Source of the DNA: Amycolatopsis sp. CA-128772
GTDB taxonomy: Bacteria; Actinomycetota; Actinomycetes; Mycobacteriales; Pseudonocardiaceae
Length of the DNA: 64,000 nucleotides
Direction: 5' to 3'
NCBI RefSeq assembly: GCF_002904295.1
Contig: NZ_PPHG01000072.1
Span: forward strand, 1 to 64,000
The translations under genes and the position numbers were made by a program. A model generated the notes under the pieces. The model worked only from the letters and a program-made list of their open reading frames with translations, did not search any database and had not been told where the DNA came from. This document shows positions 33,935 to 43,737 of this stretch, piece by piece. Position 1 is the stretch's first letter. Each line of letters starts with the position of its first letter.

Positions 33935-35107
33935 TCATGCCTGGTCGAGCCGTGGGTAGAGCACCTCGTCGACCAGCAGGAGGATGGCGGCGGCGACGGG
34001 GATGGCGACCAGCGCCCCGATGACGCCGAGCAGGGCGCCGCCGAGCAGGACGGCGACGACGGTGACTAGCGCGGGGACTTTGAGGGCGGTGCCGATGATC
34101 TTCGGCACGAGCAGATAGTCCTCGGCGAGCCGGTAGATGAGGAAGAATCCGACGGTGGCCAGGCACACCGGTAGCGACACGGTGAGCGCGACGAGGCTCA
34201 CCAGGACACCGCCGACCACGGAACCGACCACCGGAATGAGGTCCAGTACCGCGACGGCGATGGCCAACAGCGCCGCGTAGGGGACGCCGAAGATCAGCAG
34301 CCAGATGAGGGTGAGCACGCCGGCGATGACGGAAACGGCCAAGTTACCCAGGACGTAGCCGCCGACCTTGGCGAAGATGTTGTCGCCGATGAGGATGGCC
34401 CGGGGCCGGCGGGAGTGCGGGATGAGCCGGTACATCGTGGCGCGGATGCGGGGCAGGTCGGCGACGAAGTAGATGGTCAGGACGACCACGATCAGCGTGT
34501 CGGTCACGGCGTTGAAGACCGCTTTGCCGGCACCGAGGACGCCGCTGGTGAGGCCGCCACCGGAGCTGACCGACGACTCGATCGCCTGCTGCAGGTGAAA
34601 GCGTTCGTTGAGGCGGCCGAGGAGCGTGTTGTGGTCCTGAGCCTCGCGCAGGTATTGCGGGGCCTGGTTGACCAGCGCGGTGGCCTGTTCGACGATGACG
34701 GGGATGGCGGCGGCGAGGAAACCGCCGACCGCGGCGAAGGCGACGACGAACACGGTGGTGACAGCGAGCCAGCGCGGGAAGCGGTGGGTGACCAGCCACG
34801 AGACGAGCGGTTCCAGGCCGATGGCGAGGAACAGGGCGAGCCCGACCAGGACGAGGATCTGCTCGGCGCCGGTGAGGAGCTGGATCAGGCCGTAGGTCAC
34901 GGCGACGCCGGCCGCGGCGGTCATGCCGATGTAGAACGGGGAGCGGCGGTCGAGCCGCTTGCCCACGGTTCCCAGTGGCTGTTCGGGCGTGCTGATTTCG
35001 GCGGCTTCGGCCTCCGCCTCGGCGACCGAGCCCTCTTCGTCGTCGCTGTGGGGCTGGCCCACCAGCGGGTGATGCCCGTCGGCAGCGGGATCGGATGGTG
35101 ACATCAT
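33935..35107 (-). CDS. AI-2E/PerM-family membrane protein
   Basis: 390 residues. Acidic cytoplasmic N-terminus (EEGSVAEAEAEAAEIST), helix pairs near 65-110, a long extracytoplasmic-like helical stretch with IVEQATALVNQAPQYLREAQD, then the C-terminal helix block with the family signatures FVADLPRIRATMYRLIP, GDNIFAKVGGYVLGNLAVSVIAG, LDLIPVVGSVVGGVLVSLVAL and IGALVAIPVAAAILLLVDEV. Family members act as Na+/H+ antiporters or autoinducer-2 exporters; the substrate here is unknown. Starts at 35107, 35104 or an upstream codon are possible; the ribosome-binding site is poor. Confidence 0.85.
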   Translation of the reverse strand: MMSPSDPAADGHHPLVGQPHSDDEEGSVAEAEAEAAEISTPEQPLGTVGKRLDRRSPFYIGMTAAAGVAVTYGLIQLLTGAEQILVLVGLALFLAIGLEPLVSWLVTHRFPRWLAVTTVFVVAFAAVGGFLAAAIPVIVEQATALVNQAPQYLREAQDHNTLLGRLNERFHLQQAIESSVSSGGGLTSGVLGAGKAVFNAVTDTLIVVVLTIYFVADLPRIRATMYRLIPHSRRPRAILIGDNIFAKVGGYVLGNLAVSVIAGVLTLIWLLIFGVPYAALLAIAVAVLDLIPVVGSVVGGVLVSLVALTVSLPVCLATVGFFLIYRLAEDYLLVPKIIGTALKVPALVTVVAVLLGGALLGVIGALVAIPVAAAILLLVDEVLYPRLDQA

Positions 35108-35490
35108 GGACACCGCACTGTCTCGCACCGGAGGGGTGCGTGGAGGAAGGTCGGCGCGACCGTCGTGACGGATCTGCGCGCTGGTGATCGGCTGTGAGCT
35201 CAACCACGAGGAGGATAGCGATCCCGGCCGGAGGTTCACCCTGGCCGCTGGAATAGATCCTCGTTGTTGCCGACACGCGGCGCAGAATGGCCGGGTGGGT
35301 CAGCCGAGATCGGCGGGACATCAGGGCCGGAAACAAGAGAGCCGGCCATCTCCGAAGCCCTGAAGTGAACGAGCCGCGGCGATGACCGGCTTGGGGGACA
35401 CGCGCGGGTCATGGGAACCCGCGCGTCGGATCGGGGCGCCAGATCGTCCACGGCGGCTCCGATCGAGCCGCCGCGGACGCCCGGGAGTGC

Positions 35491-35565
35491 TTACTTGTTG
35501 GTGCCGGGGGTGAGGGCCTTGTCGATGACAAAGACGGCGGCGTTTTGGTCGGGAACACGAAGTGC
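35491..35565 (-). pseudogene. C-terminal scrap resembling a fasciclin-domain protein
   Basis: Minus strand LRVPDQNAAVFVIDKALTPG..NK then TAA. The pattern N-A-x-V-F-V-I-D-x-x-L-x-P is the last strand of a fasciclin (beta-Ig-H3) domain. Only about 25 residues survive. Confidence 0.35.
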
Positions 35566-35584
35566 CAGGAACGCGAGCCGGTGT

Positions 35585-35615
35585 CCCCGGGTGTGCTCGG
35601 AGAGCACACCCGGGG
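35585..35615. terminator. Strong hairpin
   Basis: Perfect 13-bp stem CCCCGGGTGTGCT / AGCACACCCGGGG with a five-base loop. No gene on either side is intact, so it probably belongs to a lost transcription unit. Confidence 0.55.
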
Positions 35616-35861
35616 GCACCGGGGCGATGGGCTGGAATCGCACAGGGTCGGTCACGGATCGGTCGGCCACATTCCGACCACTTTCAGCACGGCGACGAGG
35701 GTCGTGAGCCCGTCGTGCGGGACGCCTTCAGCGCGCCTTCCCGGATCGCGTGGTCCTGCTGCTACCGCGGCGGGTCGTCCGAGCCGTGGCGGAACAGAGG
35801 CAGGTAGCCGTTCCCCCGCCGGTCCGCGAACGCCGCGGCGGCGGCAGAGGCAAGGACAAGC

Positions 35862-36261
35862 CCGAGATCGCCTACTACTTGTGTTGCGGCTTAACGTAAC
35901 GACCGATAAGAGCTGATCCGGGTGGCCGCGGCACGCTGGGCAATCGAGGACTGTTTCCAGACCGCGAAGACCGACGTCGGCCTGGACCAGTACCAGGTCC
36001 GCCGTTGCGACGCCCGGTACCGGCCATGCTCGCCCATACCTACCTGGCCGTCACCGCTGCGATAGCCCCAAAAGCCTTGGCAGCGACCTCATCCCGGTCA
36101 CGTTGGGCGAGATCAAGCCTCTCCTGACACACTTGATCACCACCCCACTCGACCGCCTCCCCACCTAGGTATGGTCACACCGGCGCCACTAACATCAAGC
36201 CCGACAAGCCCACTACCAGCGAAGACTCACCATCCGCGACGAAGTGCGGCTGGAGTACTAG
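35862..36261 (+). pseudogene. IS701-family transposase, C-terminal fragment with frameshifts
   Basis: EIAYYLCCG, then ELIRVAAARWAIEDCFQTAK.. TDVGLDQYQVRR, then in another frame AMLAHTYLAVTAAIAPK, then DLIPVTLGEIK.LLTHLITTPLDRLP. These are the consecutive conserved blocks of IS701 DDE transposases (the W-A-I-E-x-x-F-Q-T-A-K block holds the final acidic residue). An early stop (TAA near 35897) and two frame changes show it is dead. The first two thirds are missing. Confidence 0.75.
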
Positions 36262-36354
36262 CCGAGTCTGAATGGTACGCCGAGCGCCTCGATCGCGCTC
36301 TTGGCGAACTCGTGAGCGCCTTCGCTCGTCCCGGCGACGATCCGGTGGCGACGG

Positions 36355-36454
36355 ATGCGAGACGAAGTATCACCGCAAACGCCGGCAACGGGGGCTGGGC
36401 AAGCTCACCCCGGTCGACTTTGAGACCATCTATACGACCGCGTCAGGGGCCTGA
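36355..36454 (+). pseudogene. IS3-family OrfB C-terminal fragment
   Basis: YHRKRRQRGLGKLTPVDFET then IYTTASGA and TGA, matching the C-terminal end of IS3-group transposases (Y-H-x-x-R-R-H-x-x-L-G-x-L-T-P-x-E-F-E). Its stop overlaps the convergent recombinase stop at 36443. Confidence 0.6.
36367..36380 (+). repeat. 14-bp direct repeat, left copy flanking the recombinase pair
   Basis: GTATCACCGCAAAC, identical to 38407-38420. It lies inside the IS3 fragment (YHRK codons). Candidate attachment core. Confidence 0.45.
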
Positions 36455-37873
36455 GAAACAGTCAGCTCCGGTGTCAACCGAAGTCTGGGCAGACCCGGCT
36501 GAGGGCTTCGGCACGTCAGGTGTGTGGTCGGCGATCAATTCGAGCTTGATCTTGTTGAGCGCCTCTCGGACGGTGTCTCGTGGTAGTCCGGTAGCCGTGA
36601 CGAGGGTGCGCTGACTTGGACGCCTCATGCCGTAGCGCTCGGCTTGCTCGAGCTGGTGGCGAACTTGCCGAACAGGGTCGACGGGATCGCAAAGCGCCGT
36701 CTGACTTGATGTGAGAGTGACGGGTCGATGGTTCAAGGAGCGCTCAAGCTCAGCCCGCCAACGAACGTCATCGTCGACGGGCAGGAGCATCCGTACGCCT
36801 CGATTTTGCAACGCGAGACTCCCGGTATCCACGGGGCGAAGTCCGACGGCGAGCGGATGCGGTGCGCCGACCAATGTCGCCAGGACTATCGAGAGTTCCT
36901 CCAGTGTCGGGTGGACGTAGGTGAGCGTGTTACCGCTGCGCACGCCTCCGGGTGCGTGACCGGCATAGGCGGCGGCCATCGCGTAGCCGAAGTTGCGTTC
37001 GACCCAGGTCAGCGTTGTGTAGCGGAGCCAGTGAGCACTCACGCCCCACCGGTCGGCCCAGTCCAGGTGCCGACGGAGACGCTGCCAGAGCCCCTGAAAG
37101 TAGTTGTCGCCGATGGGACGCCCATTTGCGTATCTGAGGATTGGGTCATCGGGATTTCCCGAAGGGGCGTGGACCTCGAAGTGGTCGACCAGTGCGGCCA
37201 TCACAGTAGGTGACACAGGCCGCTCCCGAGCTGTGCCCTTCTCGCGCAGCCAGATGGTGCAGTCCTGGTCGTTGAGGTCGCGGCGGCGCAGGGAGAGGAC
37301 GCCGCTGCGCCGGCAGGCTGTCTCGGTGTGCAGTCGAAGAACCAGGGAGTCGAGGGCGGGATTGGGACCGGTTGTGGCGGCGGTGTGGGTGATTTCGGTC
37401 AGCTGTGCTGCGCTCAGAGCACGTCGGCGCGGCTGGGCTGAGCCGGAGCGACGCAGTTTCGCTGCCGGATTGCGGTTAGGCCGGACGTACTCGTCGTCGA
37501 CCGCATGGCGGTAGACGCATTTGATGGCGTCTACGAAGTTCGACCTGGCGCCGTGCCCGCCGCGGGATCCTTTGCGGCTTCTGGCGCGCTGTTCGACCTG
37601 GTCGGCGAGGTCGAACAGTTCGTTGTAGCTGGGCTCGTCGACTCGCCGGTCGCCCCAGTGCGCGACGAGGAAGCGCCAGTAGTTGCTCCACAGTCGACGG
37701 GAACTTGCCGGGGTGTCGGCGGCGACGACGGGTATGTACTCGCGGAAGGTGGGCGAGGTGACGGCAGTGGTGTCCTCGTTCGCCTGCAGATCACTGAGCG
37801 AGACGCCCAGCGATTCCAGCACCAGGCGTGCGGCCGCGGTCGGATCGGCGGCTGTCTTGTGCGTGTCGGTCAC
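36443..37873 (-). CDS. Tyrosine recombinase/integrase
   Basis: 476 residues. An N-terminal SAM-like core-binding domain (about 35-135, WSNYWRFLVAHWG), then the catalytic domain with the full set: Arg188 (ETACRRSGVLSL), Lys212 (REKGTARERPV), His281 and Arg284 (SAHWLRYTT), His306 (AYAGHAPGG) and nucleophile Tyr319 (NTLTYVHPTLEELS). An unusual C-terminal extension of about 145 residues includes a helix-turn-helix-like part (PSQRTLVTATGLPRDTVREALNKIK). GTG start overlaps the SpoVT/AbrB-like gene's stop (GTGA). The pair is flanked by 14-bp direct repeats at 36367-36380 and 38407-38420. Confidence 0.9.
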   Translation of the reverse strand: MTDTHKTAADPTAAARLVLESLGVSLSDLQANEDTTAVTSPTFREYIPVVAADTPASSRRLWSNYWRFLVAHWGDRRVDEPSYNELFDLADQVEQRARSRKGSRGGHGARSNFVDAIKCVYRHAVDDEYVRPNRNPAAKLRRSGSAQPRRRALSAAQLTEITHTAATTGPNPALDSLVLRLHTETACRRSGVLSLRRRDLNDQDCTIWLREKGTARERPVSPTVMAALVDHFEVHAPSGNPDDPILRYANGRPIGDNYFQGLWQRLRRHLDWADRWGVSAHWLRYTTLTWVERNFGYAMAAAYAGHAPGGVRSGNTLTYVHPTLEELSIVLATLVGAPHPLAVGLRPVDTGSLALQNRGVRMLLPVDDDVRWRAELERSLNHRPVTLTSSQTALCDPVDPVRQVRHQLEQAERYGMRRPSQRTLVTATGLPRDTVREALNKIKLELIADHTPDVPKPSAGSAQTSVDTGADCFSGP

Positions 37874-38328
37874 CGGTCGGCCTCCGCGTTCGCCTGGTGA
37901 AGGGTGCCGAGTGCTCGTTCGAGGGTCGAGAGGGGGTAGGCGAGCAGCAAGTCCAGCTTGGGCGAGGCGGCGAGCAGGACCCGATCTCCGATGCGAATGC
38001 CGCATCGGGTTCGGAGGCTGACGGGAAGTCGGACCCTGTCCTTGGTGATCAGCGAGTCGGGCCCGCAGCTGTCGCGGCCGAGGATGATCACCGAGGTGCC
38101 TTCGGCAGTGGTGATCAGCCGGTCGTCGACTTTCCAGCCGAGGACGCTCACCAGCTGTTTGTCGGCGATGCGTCCTGAGGCATCCACCCTGCTCATGGCG
38201 TAGGTCCAGTGCGCCTGCGCCGGCCGGGCCAAGAGCTCCGCCAGAGCCGGCCGGGCTGTGGCCGGCTGGCCTGGCAGAGGCCGGGCCGGCGCAGCCTGCG
38301 CAAGAGGGGTGACGAAGACGTCATACAC
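37870..38328 (-). CDS. SpoVT/AbrB-like DNA-binding protein linked to the recombinase
   Basis: 152 residues. The middle contains a swapped-hairpin AbrB-type pattern (RVRLPVSLRTRCGIRIGDRVLLAASPKLDLLLAYP) following a beta-rich first half (WTYAMSRVDASGRIADKQLVSVLGW). GGAGGGAG precedes the GTG start. Immediately upstream of, and translationally coupled to, the tyrosine recombinase; such pairs recur in actinomycetes, where the AbrB-like partner probably acts as a regulator or directionality factor. Confidence 0.75.
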   Translation of the reverse strand: MYDVFVTPLAQAAPARPLPGQPATARPALAELLARPAQAHWTYAMSRVDASGRIADKQLVSVLGWKVDDRLITTAEGTSVIILGRDSCGPDSLITKDRVRLPVSLRTRCGIRIGDRVLLAASPKLDLLLAYPLSTLERALGTLHQANAEADR

Positions 38329-38406
38329 GGCTCCCTCCGCAAAAAGAAGGCTCTGAGTGATGACCTGATGACGATCGGTGATAGTTCGTGGTCGGTGAGG
38401 GGGGAT

Positions 38407-38420
38407 GTATCACCGCAAAC
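38407..38420 (+). repeat. 14-bp direct repeat, right copy flanking the recombinase pair
   Basis: GTATCACCGCAAAC, identical to 36367-36380, 79 bases upstream of the SpoVT/AbrB-like start. The unit between the two copies is 2,040 bp and carries only the recombinase and its partner. Confidence 0.45.
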
Positions 38421-38542
38421 TCGAACAAAGCGGCTGCTTTGTCGGCGTATCTGGGACGCATCCCCGAAGGGGGATGTCATGGGAGCGCCTCACGGCTGCG
38501 GCGCACTGCTCGGATCGGCGCGTCGCCGCCCCGCGATCTAAT

Positions 38543-38558
38543 TCGAACGTCTGTTCGA
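38543..38558. promoter_or_regulatory. Canonical actinobacterial SOS (LexA) box
   Basis: TCGAACGTCTGTTCGA is a perfect match to TCGAAC-N4-GTTCGA. It is 215 bases upstream of the SpoVT/AbrB-recombinase operon (minus strand); on the plus strand it touches an ATG at 38558 that opens only a 52-codon frame of doubtful coding value. Confidence 0.7.
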
Positions 38559-38772
38559 TGACGGCGACGGTGTGCGGCTCTCGCTCGCGCCTGCTCAGGA
38601 ACTTGCGTAACCGTCAGTGCCCACCCGGGATTGCGGCCCTCGACGTCGTACCCGTCATCGTTGGGCAGGTGGCAGCCGGCAAGCGGCCCGGCAGCGCAGG
38701 AACTCCTGAAAGATGAAGGACGACCCTGAGGTAGCCCTCACTGCCTCGGCCTGCACCCGCGACCGACAGCCG

Positions 38773-40908
38773 TCACCGGCGCTTGAACAGGCGCCTTGCC
38801 TTCTTGCTTGGCGGGGGCAGTCGCGCGATCAACGAACGTACCCACTCGAGGCTCTCCTCCGAGGCGACGGCTTCGTAGGCGGCCTGCGCCTCGGCGTAGC
38901 AGGACCGCGCCTGCTCGATGTCCCCGTGCTGGGCGTAGGTGGTGCCGAGGTTCGTCAGCACCAGGCCGGTGCCCGCCTCGTCGCCGAGGTCACGGTAGAT
39001 GTCGACCGCTTTGCGGTACGCGGCCAGGCCCTCGTCGAGGCGCCCGGCGTCGGTGTAGAGATTGCCGAGGTTACTGAAACTTTTGGCCTCCCCATCGCGG
39101 TAGCCGAGCTCCCGGCACAGGTCTGCCGAGCGCAGGTAGTGCCGCAGGGCGTCATCGAGGCGGCCGAGCTCCCGGTACACAGCACCGGCGCTCGCGAGGG
39201 CCAGACTTTCCCCGATCCGGTCGCCGAGCTGCCGGTAGCGTTTGAGCGCCCGGTCGTGGTGGTCGAGCGCGGCGGCCGGCCGGCCCAGCTTGGTGAACAC
39301 GACCCCGAGGTTGATCAGCGCCTGTGCCTGACCACGCGCGTCTGCGGCGGCCTCGAAAAGTGACAGTGCCTCCTCGTAGAACGGAATCGACTCCTCGGGC
39401 CTGGCGAGTTTCTGGTGGATGTTGCCGAGCCGGTTCAGCATCGTTGCCGCCATGACGTCGTCACCGGTCGCGCGGGCGGCGGCCAAGGCGACCTCGTGCG
39501 TGGTGAGCCAGTCAGCCCAGTGCTTGCGCAGTTGGAAGAACCAGTACATGTGCCGGGTGGTGGTGACGGCATGGGCGTGGTGACCGGTGGCTCCGGCGCG
39601 GTCGATCGCCGCGACCAAGTTGGGACGTTCGGCGTCGAACCACGTCAGCGCGTCCTGCCGAGACGTGAACCGCGGTGCCCGGCCCTCCTTCTGGGCGAGG
39701 ACGACGAGGTGGCTGTCCGCGTCGGCCGCGACGTCGGCGTAGTGCGCCAGCAGGCGTTCCAGCGCGTCGGCGGCCTCGGTGTCTTCGGCGCGGCAGTGGT
39801 CCTCGGCGTAGAGGCGCAGCAGGTCGTGGAACCGGTAGGTGCCGTCGCCGATCGCCGGTTGCAGCAGGTGTGCCCGGCGCAGCTCCTCGAGCAGTCGTCG
39901 GGCCCGGTCGCTGGACCGGTCGAGCAGTGCACTCGCGGCGCCGGTCCCGACGTGTGGGCCCGGGTTGAGCGCCAGGAACCGGAACGCACGTGCCTGCTCG
40001 GGCGACAGGCGCTGGTACGAGGCGTCGAACGCCGCGCGTACGGCTATCGAGTCGCCGTAGGCAAGCTCACCGATGCGGTCGTGGGCATCGCGCAGCAGGT
40101 CGACCACCTCGGCGAGCGGCCGCGCCGGCTGATCCGCCAGAAGGTGCGCCAGGATGCCCAGCGCCAGCGGCAGCTTCCCGCACAATTCCGCGAGGGCGAC
40201 GGCGTCCCCGGATTCGGTCGTGATGCGGGTGTCCGCCGGGTGCGATGCGGTCAAGGCACCCGCCAGCATCGCGAGTGCTTCCGGCATGGGTGGCGCGTCC
40301 AGTTCGAGTCGCCGCGCGGCAGGGATCGGCAAGGTGTGCCTGCTGGTGACAAGCATCCGGTGCCCCGGCTCGCCCGGCCGCAGCGGCAGGACCTGGTCGA
40401 GATCGGCCGCGTTGTCGGCGATCACCAGCATCGGCCCGTCGGTGGCGGCGCGAGTCGCCAGGACCGAGCGGTAGAGCAGTGCCCGTTCAGCCGGTTCCGA
40501 TGGGATGTGCTCACCAGGCACACCCAGCGCGCGAAGGAACGAGCCCAGGGCGATGTGGGCGTCGACGACCCGTGCCGTGTCGTAACCCTGCAGGTCGACG
40601 AACAGTACCCCGCCGGGGAACCAGCCATCGGCCATCGCCAGCTTGGCGGCGTGCACGGTCAGCGCGGTTTTGCCGACTCCGGCCAGCCCCGCGATGGCAC
40701 ACACGGAAGTGGCGGACCGTGGGCCCAGCACCTCCCGCAACGTGGCGGCGTGCTCGGCGCGCCCGATGAACCCTTCGTCCGGCGGCAGCCCCGCGAGCGC
40801 CACGGGTGCGGGCGCCGGCAGGTTCAGGTGCACTCCGCCACTGATCGACCCGGCCTGCACAACCGGCCCGAACACGATTCCCCTGATGACGTTCTTGTGC
40901 CCGGTCAT
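38773..40908 (-). CDS. NLR-like NB-ARC/TPR protein with N-terminal amyloid-type (RHIM/BASS-like) motif
   Basis: 711 residues. Residues about 10-30 are IRGIVFGPVVQAGSISGGVH, containing the V-Q-A-G core that resembles bacterial amyloid signalling (BASS) and RHIM motifs. Then an NB-ARC STAND NTPase: Walker A GLAGVGKT (74-81), Walker B-like GPMLVIADNAAD, sensor LVTSRHT, GLPLA-like GKLPLALGIL, and a winged helix ending in the MHD-like YRFHDLLRLYAEDH. From about residue 430 to the end are about eight TPR repeats (ARPEESIPFYEEALSLFEAA... and so on) and a basic tail (KKARRLFKRR). No DNA-binding (SARP) domain, so it is not AfsR. Start at 40908 chosen for the motif; a longer frame to 41064 exists. Likely signal-transducing or defence switch. 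Confidence 0.85.
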   Translation of the reverse strand: MTGHKNVIRGIVFGPVVQAGSISGGVHLNLPAPAPVALAGLPPDEGFIGRAEHAATLREVLGPRSATSVCAIAGLAGVGKTALTVHAAKLAMADGWFPGGVLFVDLQGYDTARVVDAHIALGSFLRALGVPGEHIPSEPAERALLYRSVLATRAATDGPMLVIADNAADLDQVLPLRPGEPGHRMLVTSRHTLPIPAARRLELDAPPMPEALAMLAGALTASHPADTRITTESGDAVALAELCGKLPLALGILAHLLADQPARPLAEVVDLLRDAHDRIGELAYGDSIAVRAAFDASYQRLSPEQARAFRFLALNPGPHVGTGAASALLDRSSDRARRLLEELRRAHLLQPAIGDGTYRFHDLLRLYAEDHCRAEDTEAADALERLLAHYADVAADADSHLVVLAQKEGRAPRFTSRQDALTWFDAERPNLVAAIDRAGATGHHAHAVTTTRHMYWFFQLRKHWADWLTTHEVALAAARATGDDVMAATMLNRLGNIHQKLARPEESIPFYEEALSLFEAAADARGQAQALINLGVVFTKLGRPAAALDHHDRALKRYRQLGDRIGESLALASAGAVYRELGRLDDALRHYLRSADLCRELGYRDGEAKSFSNLGNLYTDAGRLDEGLAAYRKAVDIYRDLGDEAGTGLVLTNLGTTYAQHGDIEQARSCYAEAQAAYEAVASEESLEWVRSLIARLPPPSKKARRLFKRR

Positions 40909-41564
40909 CGTTCGATTCTGCCCTGTGGCGCAGGGCGATACCGCGACACTCAGTTCAGGCCAGCCCGGCCGACGTCTCTCCCGTTCCTGGGCAACTTCGT
41001 GCGTAGTGGCCGTCGACGACGCGGTGTACCGCGCGAAGGATCGTGGCCGCGACCAGACCGTCACGGCCTCGAACTGCTGGAACCTGCTTCCGGCGCGATG
41101 ACGTGGTCAGCGATCTCGGCGCTGCGGACGTTCGCTGAGGCAGTCGCTGGCATGGCAGGGCCGTCCGAGCCGAGGCTAGGCGCGGTCGTGAGGACGGCAG
41201 CGCCTCGGCGGTACCGAGTGGCGCCGGCAACGAGGGTTCCGCACATGCAGCGGCGACGTTTCCCCGCGTCTCCACGCCCCTGATCCCTCACCGTAGCCAC
41301 GTCCCCAGCAGCTACGCGTGATCATCGATATCCCCTCGCAATCCGCGCCAATCCGCCAACTCAATGAAACACCCTTGCGGGGGACGTTGAAGGCCGAGTC
41401 GCGTAGCCGATCGCGTCCAGCTGCAGTCGCAGCGACTGCCCGCCGACGACCTCCCCGGGTTCGAGCAGGGGCTGCACGATGCCGGCGGTAGGTCGGTCGC
41501 CGGGACAGAATGCCGTCGTCTTCGACCGCAAATTCGTCAGGCGTCTGAATTCAGGGTTCCGGCG
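40909..41564. other. No intact gene; one minus-strand C-terminal fragment
   Basis: A minus-strand frame ending at about 41364 reads LRSKTTAFCPGDRPTAGIVQ then PLLEPGEVVGGQSLRLQLDA and on to a stop, about 65 residues with protein-like composition but no start and no recognised family. Nothing else convincing. Confidence 0.4.
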
Positions 41565-42791
<1,227 letters not shown>

Positions 42792-42859
42792 TCTCATCCC
42801 CCTGCCAGTCTCGGACGGACCTGGGCCGAACTCGTATACGGAATGCCGGCTGAGGAGCG

Positions 42860-43081
42860 CTAGCGGCTTTGGTGGCTGGGGCCGGCGGGCGGATTGAATA
42901 CGGCCTGGTCGTGTTGACGGCACAGCAGGCGTACTCGGTGGTGCCGGCCGGGAAGGCGCTCGCCGGAGACGGCGGTCTGCTGGCAGCTCCAGCAGAAGCC
43001 GCCGGTGGCGGGAATGCGCTGGATCACCACTTCGCGCGGCGCGGTCCCGGTCATAACGATGATCGTCGCGTCGGCCGGCAT
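42860..43081 (-). CDS. Small zinc-ribbon-like protein
   Basis: 73 residues (MPADATIIVMTGTAPREVVI...). It has C-W-S-C near residue 30 and C-R-Q-H near 54, a likely CxxC...CxxH zinc site, between two beta-rich halves. It precedes the P450 gene in the same direction and may share its transcript. No family assigned; the upstream start at 43126 is possible. Confidence 0.45.
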   Translation of the reverse strand: MPADATIIVMTGTAPREVVIQRIPATGGFCWSCQQTAVSGERLPGRHHRVRLLCRQHDQAVFNPPAGPSHQSR

Positions 43082-43397
43082 GCTCGCGCGAGGGCGGCCA
43101 CCCGATCGAGCGACCGCCTGCAGCACAGACTTCTAGAATCTGGCCTCGTGTCGGCTTGCTCACCGACGCGAGGCGCTGAACCGGTGCCCGTCCGCCGGCG
43201 ATACCGGTCAGACATCGGAATCGCCCCGGTCGTTGCCGGCCACGAGCGCCACGATCCGGTCGGCGATACGCCGCCAGGCCAGAGTGCGACCCGTCGACAT
43301 CGGCAGCTCCCGCAGAAACACCCGGTGGCGATGGCGGGTGAGCGACGGCGCGCGCCCACCCTCGACAAGCTGCCCCGCCAACCAGGAAGGACCTAGG

Positions 43398-43530
43398 TGT
43401 ACTTGGCCATCAGGTTGGCGGCAGTCGGCTGGTGGGTGGGTGGCCGCCGAGTGCGCCGTGGCGGCGTTGGGTGTTGTAGTGCTCGAGCCAGGGTGCAAGG
43501 GCTGCGGTGCGTTCGGTGTTGCTGGTGACG
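43398..43530 (-). mobile_element. IS481-family terminus with transposase C-terminal fragment
   Basis: The minus strand encodes TERTAALAPWLEHYNTQRRH then GALGGHPPTSRLPPT and TGA (43410-43412), the standard C-terminal end of IS481 transposases. The element's end reads TGTACTTGGC from 43398, and the six bases outside it (43392-43397) are CCTAGG, an NCTAGN target. Only the 3' end is left; the inner side breaks off near 43530, close to the CRISPR leader. Confidence 0.75.
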
Positions 43531-43607
43531 TCTGGGATCGGCGCTCCGCGCGATGAAAGTAAAGCAAAAACGGCCAAAAAGCAGGTATGGTCTCAGGTCA
43601 AGAAGTG

Positions 43608-43737
43608 TGCTCCCCGCATCCGCGGGGATGATCCGAAGCCAGCCGCCAGACAGGAGAACGCTGGGCTGTGCTCCCCGCAGACGCAAGCGTGATCCGACCA
43701 CCATCCAGACGGGCAGTCCCGAACAGCTGTGATCCGA
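43608..43737 (+). CRISPR. Vestigial type I-E CRISPR array with leader, no cas genes
   Basis: Repeat 1 (43608-43636, 29 nt) starts GTGCTCCCCGC and ends GCGGGGATGATCCG, the actinobacterial I-E form with a palindromic core. Spacer 1 is 43637-43668 (32 nt). Repeat 2 (43669-43697, 29 nt) keeps both ends but its core is mutated. Spacer 2 is 43698-43729 (32 nt). Repeat 3 is reduced to GTG+ATCCG (43730-43737), as if 21 internal bases were deleted. A further weakly similar 29-mer (about 20 of 29) lies at 43767-43795. Upstream 43555-43607 is A-rich with AAAACGGCCAAAAAGCAGG, like an I-E leader. No cas gene occurs in the window. Confidence 0.75.

Larger units (their letters stand above)
38329..38772. other. 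Intergenic region with SOS box and small hairpin, no clear gene
   Basis: Besides the SOS box and the 14-bp repeat it contains CATCCCC-GAAG-GGGGATG (38459-38476), a short hairpin. Plus-strand frame 38558-38716 (MTATVCGSRSRLL...) is open but has no recognisable homology. Confidence 0.4.

Noticed and set aside
38558..38716. An SOS-controlled 52-codon gene directly at the LexA box
   Set aside because: The ATG overlaps the box, the frame has no ribosome-binding site or homology, and codon use is not convincing.
40909..41064. Longer N-terminus of the NB-ARC protein
   Set aside because: The extension is Arg/Ser-rich and unlike family members, which begin shortly before the G-x-V-x-G...V-Q-A-G motif.
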